From the NCBI RefSeq assembly GCF_038561965.1, contig NZ_CP139348.1, forward strand, positions 4,526,001-4,590,000: a stretch of DNA of 64,000 nt, read 5' to 3'. The first letter of the stretch is position 1, and every line of letters starts with the position of its first letter. A program made the position numbers and the translations under genes. Source of the DNA: Stutzerimonas stutzeri (GTDB lineage Bacteria > Pseudomonadota > Gammaproteobacteria > Pseudomonadales > Pseudomonadaceae). This document shows positions 24,856 through 34,687 of this stretch, one piece after another. Under the pieces are notes generated by a model. The model searched no databases. It saw only the letters and a list, made by a program, of their open reading frames with translations, and was not told the DNA's origin.

Positions 24856-27060
24856 ATGTCCACTCTTCGCTTCCCGCGTAAATCCGCATTGCTGCCCGTT
24901 TGCCTTGCCGCCAGCTTCGCTGGCTCGCCGCTCATGGCCCAGGAACAACTCGAAAGCCAATCTCAAGGGGGGGCAGCCGAGCCGGTCGAGTTGCAATCGG
25001 TGGAAATCACGGCCAGCGCCGACGCCTCCGCCGAAGGCCTGACCCAGCCCTATGCCGGTGAGCAGGTCGCACGCGGTGGGCGTGTAGGGATTCTGGGCAA
25101 TCGCGACTACATGGAAACGCCGTTCACCTCGACCTCCTACACCTCGCAGCTGATTCACGACCAGCAAGCGCGCAGCGTGTCCGACGTACTGCAGAATGAC
25201 CCATCGGTGCGGGTGGCGCGCGGCTTCGGCAACTTCCAGGAGCTGTACGTGGTACGCGGCTTCCCGGTGTACTCCGACGATATTTCCTACAACGGCCTCT
25301 ACGGCCTGCTGCCGCGCCAGTATGTGGCCGCTGAATTCATCGAGCGTGTGGAAGTATTCCGCGGTGCCAACACGTTCCTCAACGGCGCAGCGCCGGGCGG
25401 CAGTGGCATCGGTGGGGCTATCAATATTCTGCCCAAGCGCGCGCCGAACGAGCCGCTGACCCGCCTGACGCTCGGTGCCGAAAATGGTGGTCAGGCAATG
25501 ACCCATGCGGATATCGCCCGCCGCTTCGGCGAAGAGGAGCGCTTCGGCGTGCGTCTGAACGCCGCCAAGCGCGCTGGCGAGACCACGGTCGAGGATGAGG
25601 ATCGTACTCTAGACATGTTCGCCTTAGGGCTCGACTACCAGGGCGACAATTTCCGCCTCTCCGGGGACATCGGCCACCAGTACCACTTCATCGACAATCC
25701 GCGTCCGAGCGTCACCCCGAGCGGCGGCATTCCCAGCGCGCCGGACGCCGACGACAACTTTGCCCAGCCGTGGACGTATTCCAAGGAAAAGCAGACCTTC
25801 GGCACCTTCCGCGCCGAATACGACTTCTCAGACGCGGTGACCGGCTGGCTCGCCGCCGGCGTGCGTGAGGGCGAGGAGAAGAACCGGTTGGCCAGCATGA
25901 CCGCAGGCAGTTCGGGCGCTGGGACTTTTTACCGCTTCGACAACATTCGTGAGGAAGAGGTATTCACCAGCGAAGTGGGCCTGCGCGCCCGCGGTCGGAC
26001 TGGCGACGTTTCACACGAGTGGGTGGTTTCAGCGGCAATGTTCGATCTGGAGGCCCGCAACGCCTACGGCATGTCGGGCAGCTACGCGGCGGATATATAT
26101 CAGCCGTTCGCGGCCACCATGCCGGACACCGTCTGGGTTGGCGGCTCGATGTCAGACCCGAACGTCACCGAGCGTACCCACACCCAGAGTCTGGCCATCG
26201 CCGATACCTTGGGATTTATGGATGACCGTCTCCTCGTCACCCTCGGCGCGCGTCGTCAGGGCATCGAGGCCAAGAGCTACGACTACGACAGCGGTAATCG
26301 CCTGTCCTCCTACAATCGGTACAAAACCAGCCCGGTTGCCGGCGTGGTTTATCAGCTGACCGACGAGATTTCTGTCTACGCCAACTACATCGAAGGACTG
26401 GTCAAGGGCGATATCGCACCGGCAACTAGCGGGAGCGTCAGCATCATCAATGCCGGCGAAGCGCTCGAGCCTTACGTTTCGGAGCAGACCGAGGTAGGTA
26501 TCAAGTACGACGGCGGCAATCTGGGTGGCAGCCTGGCGCTGTTCACCACTGAGCGGCCATTCAGCACAGTAGAGAACGGCGTGTTCACTGACGGCGGCGA
26601 GCAGCGCAATCGCGGCATCGAACTGTCCGTGTTCGGCGAGCCGACCTATGGCGTGCGCCTATTGGGCGGTGTGACCCTGCTCGATGCGGAGCTGACAAGC
26701 ACCCAGGACGGTCTCAACGAAGGCAACCGTGCCATCGGCGTGCCACGCACCCAGGCAAATATTGGCGGCGAGTGGGACGTACCCGGCACCAATGGTCTGA
26801 CCCTGACCAGCCGTGTCGTCTACACCAGCGGCCAGTACGCCGATACGGCCAACGATATGGAGGCGCCATCCTGGACCCGTCTGGACCTCGGCGCGCGCTA
26901 CCGCATGGTCATCGACGAACGCGACGTAACCCTGCGTGCTCGCCTGGACAACGCCACCGGCCGTGATTACTGGGCCTCAGTGGGTGGCTATCCGAACGCC
27001 AATTACATGGTCCTCGGCGCCCCACGCACGCTCTCGGTCAGCGCCACGGTCGACTTCTGA
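24856..27060 (+). CDS. TonB-dependent siderophore receptor
   Basis: 734 residues. Signal peptide of about 30 residues, then a plug domain with the segments QSVEITAS, VSDVLQNDPSVRVARG and VEVFRGANTFLNG, then a long beta-barrel ending in SATVDF with a C-terminal aromatic residue, as outer-membrane barrels require. It resembles ferric siderophore receptors of the FhuE/FoxA class, but the ligand is not decidable. The next gene (PepSY) overlaps its stop, an arrangement common in iron-uptake operons. Confidence 0.9.
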   Translation: MSTLRFPRKSALLPVCLAASFAGSPLMAQEQLESQSQGGAAEPVELQSVEITASADASAEGLTQPYAGEQVARGGRVGILGNRDYMETPFTSTSYTSQLIHDQQARSVSDVLQNDPSVRVARGFGNFQELYVVRGFPVYSDDISYNGLYGLLPRQYVAAEFIERVEVFRGANTFLNGAAPGGSGIGGAINILPKRAPNEPLTRLTLGAENGGQAMTHADIARRFGEEERFGVRLNAAKRAGETTVEDEDRTLDMFALGLDYQGDNFRLSGDIGHQYHFIDNPRPSVTPSGGIPSAPDADDNFAQPWTYSKEKQTFGTFRAEYDFSDAVTGWLAAGVREGEEKNRLASMTAGSSGAGTFYRFDNIREEEVFTSEVGLRARGRTGDVSHEWVVSAAMFDLEARNAYGMSGSYAADIYQPFAATMPDTVWVGGSMSDPNVTERTHTQSLAIADTLGFMDDRLLVTLGARRQGIEAKSYDYDSGNRLSSYNRYKTSPVAGVVYQLTDEISVYANYIEGLVKGDIAPATSGSVSIINAGEALEPYVSEQTEVGIKYDGGNLGGSLALFTTERPFSTVENGVFTDGGEQRNRGIELSVFGEPTYGVRLLGGVTLLDAELTSTQDGLNEGNRAIGVPRTQANIGGEWDVPGTNGLTLTSRVVYTSGQYADTANDMEAPSWTRLDLGARYRMVIDERDVTLRARLDNATGRDYWASVGGYPNANYMVLGAPRTLSVSATVDF

Positions 27061-28187
27061 TGCAGGCAGTCGCTCTACGTCGGTGGGGCTGGGTCCACAA
27101 GTGGTCCAGCCTCATCTGCACGCTGTTCATCTTGATGCTTTGCCTGACCGGCTTGCCGCTGGTTTTTTCTCACGAGATCGAGCACCTCACCGGTAGCGAA
27201 ATCGAAGCCCCGGCGATGCCCGACGGCACGCCGCGCGCTCCGGTCGACCGGGTTGCAGCACAGGCGGTGAAGGCCTACCCGGGCCTGGTGCCGCTGTACT
27301 TCTTCGCCGAGGAGGACGATCCGGATGTCTGGTACGTCAAGCTCGACACCCGCGTCGACACCGATGAAAGCCAGTCCACCTTGATCCTCTCCGATGCGCG
27401 CACGGCGGAGGTACTCGGCGCGCCAAAGTTCGACGAAGGCTTCATGAGTGTGATGTACCGCTTGCACGTCGACCTCTATGCGGGGCTGGCGGGCAAGCTG
27501 TTTCTCGGTTTCATGGGGCTGCTGCTGATGGTCGCGATCATCTCCGGCGTGGTGCTCTATGCACCCTTCATGCGCAAGCTGCGCTTTGGCGAAGTGCGCC
27601 AGGAACGCACGCCGCGCACGCGTTGGCTGGATCTGCACAACCTGCTCGGCATCGTCACGCTGGTATGGGCTTTGGCGGTCGGCTTCACCGGCGTGATCAA
27701 TACCTGGGCAGATCTGATCTTTCAGGCCTGGCAGGCTGAACAGGTCAGCGCGCTGCAGGCCGGCGAAACGCGGGTACTGTTAGCCGCTGATGCCAGCAAT
27801 GCACCCGCCGCAGACGGCTCGCTGCAGGTCGCCGTCGACCGCGTGCTCGCCGCTGTACCGGGCATGGCAGTGGCGATGATCGCCTACCCAGGGACGCTAC
27901 GCGCCACGCCGGAGCATGTCGCAGTAATCCTGCGCGGCGACACGCCGCTGACCTCACGCCTGACCCAGGCACTGCTGGTCGACCCGGCCGATGGCGAAGT
28001 ACTCGAAGCCGGCGCCCGCCCCTGGTACGTGACCGCACTGCAGCTGTCCGAACCGCTGCACTTCGGCGACTACGGTGGACTGCCGCTGAAGATCCTCTGG
28101 GGGCTGCTGGATATCCTCACCATCGTCGTGCTGGGCAGCGGCCTGTACCTGTGGCTCAAGCGCGGCGCGACAGAGGTGCGCTCATGA
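27060..28187 (+). CDS. PepSY-associated transmembrane protein (PiuB-like)
   Basis: 375 residues with four membrane helices (near residues 18-38, 140-165, 195-220 and 345-368) and two periplasmic PepSY-type regions between them. Proteins like this accompany TonB receptors and probably help release iron from siderophores by reduction in the periplasm or inner membrane. The ATG overlaps the receptor stop by one base. Confidence 0.85.
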   Translation: MQAVALRRWGWVHKWSSLICTLFILMLCLTGLPLVFSHEIEHLTGSEIEAPAMPDGTPRAPVDRVAAQAVKAYPGLVPLYFFAEEDDPDVWYVKLDTRVDTDESQSTLILSDARTAEVLGAPKFDEGFMSVMYRLHVDLYAGLAGKLFLGFMGLLLMVAIISGVVLYAPFMRKLRFGEVRQERTPRTRWLDLHNLLGIVTLVWALAVGFTGVINTWADLIFQAWQAEQVSALQAGETRVLLAADASNAPAADGSLQVAVDRVLAAVPGMAVAMIAYPGTLRATPEHVAVILRGDTPLTSRLTQALLVDPADGEVLEAGARPWYVTALQLSEPLHFGDYGGLPLKILWGLLDILTIVVLGSGLYLWLKRGATEVRS

Positions 28188-28402
28188 TGCGCATCTGGTT
28201 GTGGCCGATACTGATTGGCGTGGTATCCACTTTCGGCCTGATTGCCGGGCTTGTCTCCGAAGGCGCCGGCGACTGGTTGAGCTGGCTGGCCCTGGCGGCG
28301 CCCGTCGCCATTGGCCTGCACGGCTTGTCACGCAGCGGCGCCCGTCCTCAGGCGCGTGGTGAACTCAGGACTGCAGTATCTCGGCGAGCTGGTCGAAGCT
28401 GA
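28184..28402 (+). CDS. Small membrane protein of the receptor operon
   Basis: 72 residues, starting ATGATG over the PepSY stop. Two hydrophobic segments (IWLWPILIGVVSTFGLIAGL and WLSWLALAAPVAIGLHGL) indicate a small inner-membrane protein. The basic tail overlaps, in the opposite direction, the 3' end of the hybrid kinase gene by 38 bp. The third position in a receptor-PepSY operon suggests a role in iron uptake. Confidence 0.75.
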   Translation: MMRIWLWPILIGVVSTFGLIAGLVSEGAGDWLSWLALAAPVAIGLHGLSRSGARPQARGELRTAVSRRAGRS

Positions 28403-31154
28403 ACGGCTTGGGTAGCGAGCATGCCGGCAGATTGCTGTCGATACGGCCTTCACCAGAGACGAATACCAGCCGCAGCCACGGCTGTATTGTCAGGGCTTCA
28501 GCGGCGAAATCGGGGCCCGAGCGGCCTGGCAGGTTGACGTCGAGCAGCAGCTGATCGAAACGCTGCTCATGCAGCGCCTGCGCGGCCAGTTCCGCATTCG
28601 GATAGCCGCAGGCGCGGTAGCCCAGCTCCTCGACCATTTCGCAGGTCAGGGCAAGCAGCTGGGGCTGATCCTCCACCACCATCACCCATGGTTGCGCCGC
28701 CACCGGCTCCTCACTGTGCTGCGCGCCCAGTAGCTGACGAACCTTGCGCGCCAGGTCTTCCTGGCGATAGGGCTTGCTCAGTAATTCCACGCCCGGATCG
28801 AGGCGCCCGCCATGGACGACGGCGTTGCGCGTGTAGCCCGAGGTGAACAGTACCGCGATGTTCGGCAGCAACAGGCGCGCCTGGCGCGCCAGTTCGGTGC
28901 TGCTCAACGACCCGGGCATGACCACGTCGGTGAACAGCAGGTCGATGGATAGGCCACTGTGCAGAATGCTCAAGGCACTTTGCGCATCATTGGCGCGCAG
29001 CACCGAATAGCCGAGACCGGTCAGCAGTTCGATCACCGTGGCCTGCACCGGCAGGTCGTCTTCCACTACCAGAATGGTTTCGCTGCCGCCGACCACCGGC
29101 CCGACAGTGGATGGCTGGGCCTGTACCTCGGGCTGCTCGGTGCGTGGCAGATAGAGCTTCACCGTGGTGCCGGCGCCCAACTCGCTGTACAGGCGTATAT
29201 GCCCGCTGCTTTGCTTGGCGAAGCCATAGGCCATGCTCAGCCCCAGCCCGGTACCGTGACCCTCGGGCTTGGTGGTGAAGAACGGCTCGAAGGCCTGCTC
29301 GACGATCTCGGCAGGCATGCCGACGCCGGTGTCGGACACGGCCAGCAGCACGTATTGACCGGGCGCGACGTCGGCCTGGGTCTCGGCGTAATGCTCGTCG
29401 AGCATGGAGTTGCCGAGTTCCAGGGTCAGCTTGCCGCCTCCAGGCATGGCATCGCGGGCATTGATGGCCAGGTTCAATACCACCTGTTCGAGCTGGTTTG
29501 GATCGACCATCGTCGTCCATAACCCGCCCGCCACCACGGTTTCGATCTCGATACGCTCGCCCAAGGCCTGCCGCAGCAACTCGTCGAGATCACGCAGCAG
29601 TCGCCCTAGATTGGTTGGCTGCGGGCGCAGCGGTTGCCGCCGCGCGAAGGCCAGCAGCTGGCGCGCCAACTTGGCGCCGCGTTCGACGGCCGAACCGGCA
29701 GCATCGACCCGTTTGGCCGCGGTGCGGTTGTCTTCCACCAGCGGCTGCAGCAATTGCAGGTTGCCGGCAATCACCTGCAGTACGTTGTTGAAGTCGTGGG
29801 CCACGCCACCGGTGAGCTTGCCGATGGCTTCGAGCTTCTGCGACTGATACAGCGCCTGACGGCTCAGTTCCAGTTCCTGGGTGCGCTCCTCGACCAGCTC
29901 CTGCAGGCGCTCGCTGGAGCGTTGCAGTGCCTGCTGCGCCAACACCTGGGCGGTGACGTCATGACCCTGGCAGAAGATGCCGCTGATCTGTTCGTCCTCG
30001 CTGAAGACCGGCTGGAAGATGAAGTTCACATAGCGGCGCTCGGCCTTGCCACCAGCCTGGGGCCTGACGCGTACCGCGATGTCGCGGCCGATATAGGGCC
30101 GACCGGTGACGTAGACCTGTTGCAGCAGTTCGGAAAGGGCACGGCTCTCCAACTGCGGGAACGCCTTGAAGGCCGGCCGGCCGAGCAATTCGCGGGCACC
30201 GACCAGCTGGTGGAATGCGCGGTTGGCGATCTTCAGCTGATGTTGCGGGCCTTCGGTGATGGCGATGAAGCCGGGCGCCTGGTCGAACAGCCGCTGCAGG
30301 TGCGCGCGCTCCTCGCTGAGCTGATGCCCCTGCAACTCGCTGGCGCGGCGCTCGGCAACCAGGGCCGACACATCACGCACCGTCAGCGCCGCTCCCACCA
30401 CCGCGCGATCCGCCGCGCAGACGGCCGCCACGACGATCTCCAGCGTTCGCGCACCGGCTGCGTCGTCGTGCTGCAGGGTCAGCGTCTCATCGCAGTCCTG
30501 CACGCGTGCCAAGGCCTGGGCCAGTTCGGCACTCCAGAACGGCAGAGCACTCGCGGGACGCCCCAGTACCTCGCCGCGCGGCAGGCCGAACAGTTCGGCG
30601 GCGCCGGCACTCCAGTAGAGCACCGCGCCCGCGTGGTCGAGGCCGACAATGGCGTCGCGAGCCGCGTCGATGAAGTGATGCAGATAGAGTTCGGCCGCCG
30701 GCAGTGGCCGTCTGCTCGTGTGCGTGCCATCGACCGTAACGTTGGCCCGCGCCAGGGTCGTGCGCAGGCGCATCCGCCGGCGTACGCTCGCCAGCGCCTC
30801 GTCGAGTTGCTGCAGCGGCTTGGCACCGAGGGTGACGATGGACCAGTAAGGCCCCAGCAAAGGTGCCGGGCCCAGTTCACGATGCAGCGCGTCGACATCC
30901 GCCTCTTGGCAGAGAAACAGCAGCTGCGTGGCCTTCCAACGGCTGCGCAACTGCCGCGCCAGCGCCACCGGACGCGGCAGCCCCGGCGCCAATAGTGCCA
31001 GCGCGGGTTGGTCGTCTTCGGGCGGCAACGCGCTCATATCGAGGCAGCGCAAGTGCAGCCCTTGCGCCACAGCCCAACTGCTTATTCGCTCGCGCAAAGA
31101 GGTGTCGTCGCCCGCCTCCAGCAGGGCGATGCGATCGAGCAGCAGTTCACTCAT
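28365..31154 (-). CDS. Soluble hybrid sensor histidine kinase with two receivers
   Basis: 929 residues from the ATG at 31154. Order: an N-terminal ~130-residue receiver-like region without a clear phosphorylation site, PAS (about 155-260), PAS (about 285-405), HisKA with H453 (GGVAHDFNNVL), ATPase domain (NARDAMPGG, GTGLGLSMAYG), receiver 1 with D743 (LLFTDVVMP) and receiver 2 with D872 (LLLDVNLPG). No membrane helix, so it senses a cytoplasmic signal. Its start overlaps the stop of the acyl-CoA dehydrogenase gene (ATGA), implying coupled translation. No output regulator is adjacent. Confidence 0.88.
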   Translation of the reverse strand: MSELLLDRIALLEAGDDTSLRERISSWAVAQGLHLRCLDMSALPPEDDQPALALLAPGLPRPVALARQLRSRWKATQLLFLCQEADVDALHRELGPAPLLGPYWSIVTLGAKPLQQLDEALASVRRRMRLRTTLARANVTVDGTHTSRRPLPAAELYLHHFIDAARDAIVGLDHAGAVLYWSAGAAELFGLPRGEVLGRPASALPFWSAELAQALARVQDCDETLTLQHDDAAGARTLEIVVAAVCAADRAVVGAALTVRDVSALVAERRASELQGHQLSEERAHLQRLFDQAPGFIAITEGPQHQLKIANRAFHQLVGARELLGRPAFKAFPQLESRALSELLQQVYVTGRPYIGRDIAVRVRPQAGGKAERRYVNFIFQPVFSEDEQISGIFCQGHDVTAQVLAQQALQRSSERLQELVEERTQELELSRQALYQSQKLEAIGKLTGGVAHDFNNVLQVIAGNLQLLQPLVEDNRTAAKRVDAAGSAVERGAKLARQLLAFARRQPLRPQPTNLGRLLRDLDELLRQALGERIEIETVVAGGLWTTMVDPNQLEQVVLNLAINARDAMPGGGKLTLELGNSMLDEHYAETQADVAPGQYVLLAVSDTGVGMPAEIVEQAFEPFFTTKPEGHGTGLGLSMAYGFAKQSSGHIRLYSELGAGTTVKLYLPRTEQPEVQAQPSTVGPVVGGSETILVVEDDLPVQATVIELLTGLGYSVLRANDAQSALSILHSGLSIDLLFTDVVMPGSLSSTELARQARLLLPNIAVLFTSGYTRNAVVHGGRLDPGVELLSKPYRQEDLARKVRQLLGAQHSEEPVAAQPWVMVVEDQPQLLALTCEMVEELGYRACGYPNAELAAQALHEQRFDQLLLDVNLPGRSGPDFAAEALTIQPWLRLVFVSGEGRIDSNLPACSLPKPFSFDQLAEILQS

Positions 31155-32308
31155 AGCAGCGGCAACCCCAGCAGGCTGCGACCTGTCCAGAGTTTGAGCA
31201 GGCCGGTAGTAGGGGTCATCACATGGCTGGCACGGGCGTCGCGCAGCAACCGCGCCGCGCGGCTGTTCTCGCGATACGCCGCGCCGCCGCAAAGGGTCAT
31301 CGCCTCGTTTGCCAAGCGCACCGCGGTTTCTGCCGCATCCGCCTTGCAGGCCAGAATGAAGGGCAACGCCTCGGGATGCGCGGCATCGCCGCGGCGTGCG
31401 GCTTCACGCACCAGCGCGCGGGTCTTGACCAGATCGGTCCAGAGTTCGCCGTAGCGAATCTGCAGGCTTTCCACATCCCGCAAGGCCTCGCCGGAATGGC
31501 TGTAGCGCCGCGAGCGCAGCTGCAGGCTGGCTTCGTCCAGCGCCGCCTGAGCGACCCCAAGGTAAGTGCCGGCCATGGCCATGAGGAAGAACGGCGCGAC
31601 CACCTCGAATACATACCAGACCTGATCACCCGGCTCGCCGAGCAGGTTGCGCGCAGGCACCCGGACCTGATCCAGGCGTAGCGGTCGCGAGGAGTTGCCG
31701 CGCATGCCGAAGCCGGCCCAGGCATCGAGCCATTGCATGCCGTCGCTGCCCTTGTCGACGATCAGGCAGCTGAAATCCCCGGCTTCGGCGCCCGCGGCCA
31801 CGGTAGAAACAACGTAGGAGTCGGCGTACCCGCCATTGGTGACGAACTGCTTGGTGCCGTCGACCACGAAATCTTCACCATCGGCATCCAGACGAGTTTC
31901 CGGCAGGTAGAAATGCGCGCCGGTGCCCTGCTCGGACAATGCCAGGGTGGTGATATGACGACCCTGAGCGATCTCCCGCAGGTAGTGTTCGCGCTGATGA
32001 TCGGTGGCCTTGGCGGCGATCACCGCGGTGGCCACGCAATGCATGCCGTAGCACAACGCCGACGATGGGCAGGCGCGAGCGATCGTCTCGGTGAGTACGC
32101 ACAAGCCCAGCAGCCCCTGTCCAAAGCCACCCAATTCGCTCGGCACCTGCAGACCAAGCAGACCGGCGTCGGCGAAGGCTCGCATCGAATGGGCGGGCCA
32201 GCGGCATTCAGCGTCAACCTCGGCAGCCAGCGGCGCGATGACGGTTTCGGCCAGATCGGTGGCGACGCGCTGCAATTCTACGAGCTGAACGGGAAGCAAA
32301 TGGTCCAT
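31151..32308 (-). CDS. Acyl-CoA dehydrogenase family protein
   Basis: 385 residues. FAD-dependent oxidation of an acyl-CoA or related thioester. Typical segments: GLLGLQVPSELGGFG, ALSEQGTGAHF, GTKQFVTNGGYAD and the C-terminal CGGAAYRENSRAARLLRDAR. The start at 32308 has GAGGAAG upstream. The substrate cannot be assigned. The coupling to a hybrid kinase is unusual and may mean the kinase monitors this pathway. Confidence 0.87.
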   Translation of the reverse strand: MDHLLPVQLVELQRVATDLAETVIAPLAAEVDAECRWPAHSMRAFADAGLLGLQVPSELGGFGQGLLGLCVLTETIARACPSSALCYGMHCVATAVIAAKATDHQREHYLREIAQGRHITTLALSEQGTGAHFYLPETRLDADGEDFVVDGTKQFVTNGGYADSYVVSTVAAGAEAGDFSCLIVDKGSDGMQWLDAWAGFGMRGNSSRPLRLDQVRVPARNLLGEPGDQVWYVFEVVAPFFLMAMAGTYLGVAQAALDEASLQLRSRRYSHSGEALRDVESLQIRYGELWTDLVKTRALVREAARRGDAAHPEALPFILACKADAAETAVRLANEAMTLCGGAAYRENSRAARLLRDARASHVMTPTTGLLKLWTGRSLLGLPLL

Positions 32309-32430
32309 GAAACTTCCTCGAATCAAGGGAGGCCGGCATCCGCCAGGGTGGATATCAGACCGTAGAGGTCAGGTATTGTTCTGACCTGCATCTCGCGGGA
32401 GCGTTGTGCAATAACGGTGGTCATACTCGC

Positions 32431-33646
32431 ATGACTTCAATGACCAGGGGCAATCGGCCCACACTGCTTCGCCTCGGTTTCGCCCTGCTGGTCGGTGCGA
32501 TGCTGACGGCTGGTGCGCGAGCCGAGACAGACAATATGCACATCCTCATCGGCAGCTACACGCACGACAGTGACAGCCCGGGCGTGCTGCGCCTGCGCTT
32601 CGATGCCGCGACCGGGCAGATCGACCCAACACCTCTACAGACACTCGCCAGTGACAACCCGTCCTGGCTGGTGCTGGATAAAGAACGTGGGCGCCTCTAT
32701 GCCACCAACGAGAACGGCCCGGCCCACGATGACCCGGTCGGCCGCGTCAGCGCCTGGCAACTCGATGCTGCCAGCGAACATAAGCCAATCGGGCAGAGCA
32801 TCAGTCTAGGCGACGAGCCGACCCATGCCAGCCTGAGCCATGACGGTCGCTACCTGTTCATCAGCAACTACGGCTCGCGACCAAACCCGGGCGGCAGCCT
32901 GGCCGTGATGCCACTGGCCGAGGATGGCCGCCCCTTGCCGGTCACACAGATCGCTGCACATCCATCGAGCGGCGTGCATCCCGAACGCCAGCAGTCGGCC
33001 CATGTGCATTCCGCCGTGCCGAGCCCGGACGGCCAGCGCCTGCTGGTCAGTGACCTGGGCGCCGACCGGGTGTTCATCTACCGCTACGACCCGAGCAATG
33101 CCGAACGCCCGCTGCAGCCCGACGAGCCCGCCAGTGTCGAGCTGCCAGCCGGCAGCGGCCCACGCCACCTGGTATTCCACCCGAGCGGCAAGCACGCCTA
33201 CCTCGCCCTCGAACTGAGCGCGCAGGTTGCCAGCTTCGACTACACCGATGGCAAGCTGACCCGCCGGCAACTGCTGGACCTGAAAGAAACCGGCAGCGAT
33301 GTGCGCCATTCGCCAGGTGCGATCCATACCTCTGCCGACGGTCGTTTCCTCTATGTCAGCGACCGCGGCGACTACAACCACATCATCGTCTTCACCATCG
33401 ACAACGATGGCGCGCTGCGAGAAATCCAGCGCCGCCCGAGCGAAGGCCGCGAGCCTCGGGAGTTCGCCATCACCCCCGGACGGGCGCTTCATGCTGATCG
33501 CCAATCAGCTGAGCGATAGCCTGGTGGTGCTCCGCCGTGACCCGGACAGCGGAAAACTCGGCAAGACCCTGCAGACGCTGCCGGTGGGGCGACCCTCGGA
33601 TATCAAGTTTCTGCCCCGAACTGAGCGGAGCAAGTCAGGACAATAG
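32431..33646 (+). pseudogene. Lactonase-family beta-propeller protein, frameshifted
   Basis: Secreted YbhE/6-phosphogluconolactonase-like seven-bladed propeller. Signal peptide (TLLRLGFALLVGAMLTAGARA), then blades with repeats such as LSHDGRYLFISNYG and TSADGRFLYVSDRGD. The frame breaks near 33471-33478, where a run of five C seems to have one extra base: EFAITP continues in the next frame as DGRFMLIANQLSDSLVVLRR to the TAG at 33644-33646. Only the last ~50 residues are affected. This may be a true mutation or a homopolymer error. The start is placed at ATG 32431; a TTG at 32404 is possible. Confidence 0.8.
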
Positions 33647-34672
33647 GCTGACCACCGCGAAACGGCTGATGTTGGCCTGAGCGACTACCGTCTGGGTGAC
33701 CGCGGCGTAGCTGGACGGGCTGCGTTGCATCAGGTTGAAGACTGAGTGTGAAAAATCCTTCGCCCATTGCTGCTCATCGACATCGGCCTGTTGCGCCAGG
33801 AATTCGCGGATCTCGCGCTGACGCTGACCAAGCTGCTCACGCAGCGCGCCGACCTTCTCCAGCCCGGCCACCACGGTATCGAGCATGCGCCGCAGTTCAC
33901 GCAGCGAATCCAGCGCCGGTTCTTCGGGGAGCTTCAGCAACTGCTCTTCATTGCTCTGTACACGCTGGAAGCGGCCCTTGGCGAAGAGTTTGTCCTCGCC
34001 CTGCACCGCCAGCTGGCCCTTTAGCTGCTGCCAATCGCTTTCCCGCGCCGAGAACCTGAGCCGGCCACTGTCATCAAGTTCGGCGCGGATACCGGACTGT
34101 CCGAGGCTGCCATTGAAGCGGCGCAGGATCTGTTCATCGTTCATGTCATCGTCGAACACCACCGCCACCGGCTCGGCCAGCTGGCGGCCGCCGCTGAACA
34201 GCAACGTCTCGCGCCCGGACTGGCGGATGGCCTCGAGCGATTCCAGGCCCTGCAGGCTGAAGCGGCTGCGCACCGGCTCGCTCAGGCGCAGCTTCAGCGT
34301 CGCATCCAGCGAGTTGGCCGAACGCTTGCTGCGCTCACGCAACAGCTGCTCCACTTCCTGCATGGCATGCCGAATCGCATCCGGCCCGGTATTCGAGGTC
34401 GGCGAGCTGATTTCACGACTGAGGCTGAGCTTGAGCTGGGAAAGCTTGCCGTGCAGGTCATTCAGGTAGCTTTCCGCCGACTGCATGGAAGACAGCTGCT
34501 GATTGAGCTGCAGGCTGAAGCTGGTGCTCTTCTTGTTGGCGGTTTCCGCATGCGCGGCATCACCCTGCACCGGCAGCCGTCGCGGCGGCGTGGGTACGTC
34601 CGGAAGCAGAGCTTGCCGCCGCTCATGGGGGTTGATGGCGGAAACGGCGGGAAGCGGCTTGCCAATCTTCAT
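33635..34672 (-). CDS. Lateral flagellar LafW-like protein
   Basis: 345 residues immediately downstream of flgL and the last gene of the flg operon. Several long amphipathic helical stretches are seen (SFSLQLNQQLSSMQSAESYL; LDSLRELRRMLDTVVAGLEK), and the C-terminus (YAAVTQTVVAQANISRFAVVSLL) looks like a flagellin- or hook-associated-type coil. In Flag-2 clusters a gene called lafW, thought to be hook-associated, occupies this place. The assignment rests on position and helical character, not on a firm sequence match. Confidence 0.6.
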   Translation of the reverse strand: MKIGKPLPAVSAINPHERRQALLPDVPTPPRRLPVQGDAAHAETANKKSTSFSLQLNQQLSSMQSAESYLNDLHGKLSQLKLSLSREISSPTSNTGPDAIRHAMQEVEQLLRERSKRSANSLDATLKLRLSEPVRSRFSLQGLESLEAIRQSGRETLLFSGGRQLAEPVAVVFDDDMNDEQILRRFNGSLGQSGIRAELDDSGRLRFSARESDWQQLKGQLAVQGEDKLFAKGRFQRVQSNEEQLLKLPEEPALDSLRELRRMLDTVVAGLEKVGALREQLGQRQREIREFLAQQADVDEQQWAKDFSHSVFNLMQRSPSSYAAVTQTVVAQANISRFAVVSLLS

Positions 34673-34687
34673 TCAAGCGTTCCTCGC

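Noticed and set aside
29634..30995. 453-codon frame opposite the hybrid kinase
   Set aside because: Antisense shadow of the PAS/kinase coding region; no recognisable protein features.
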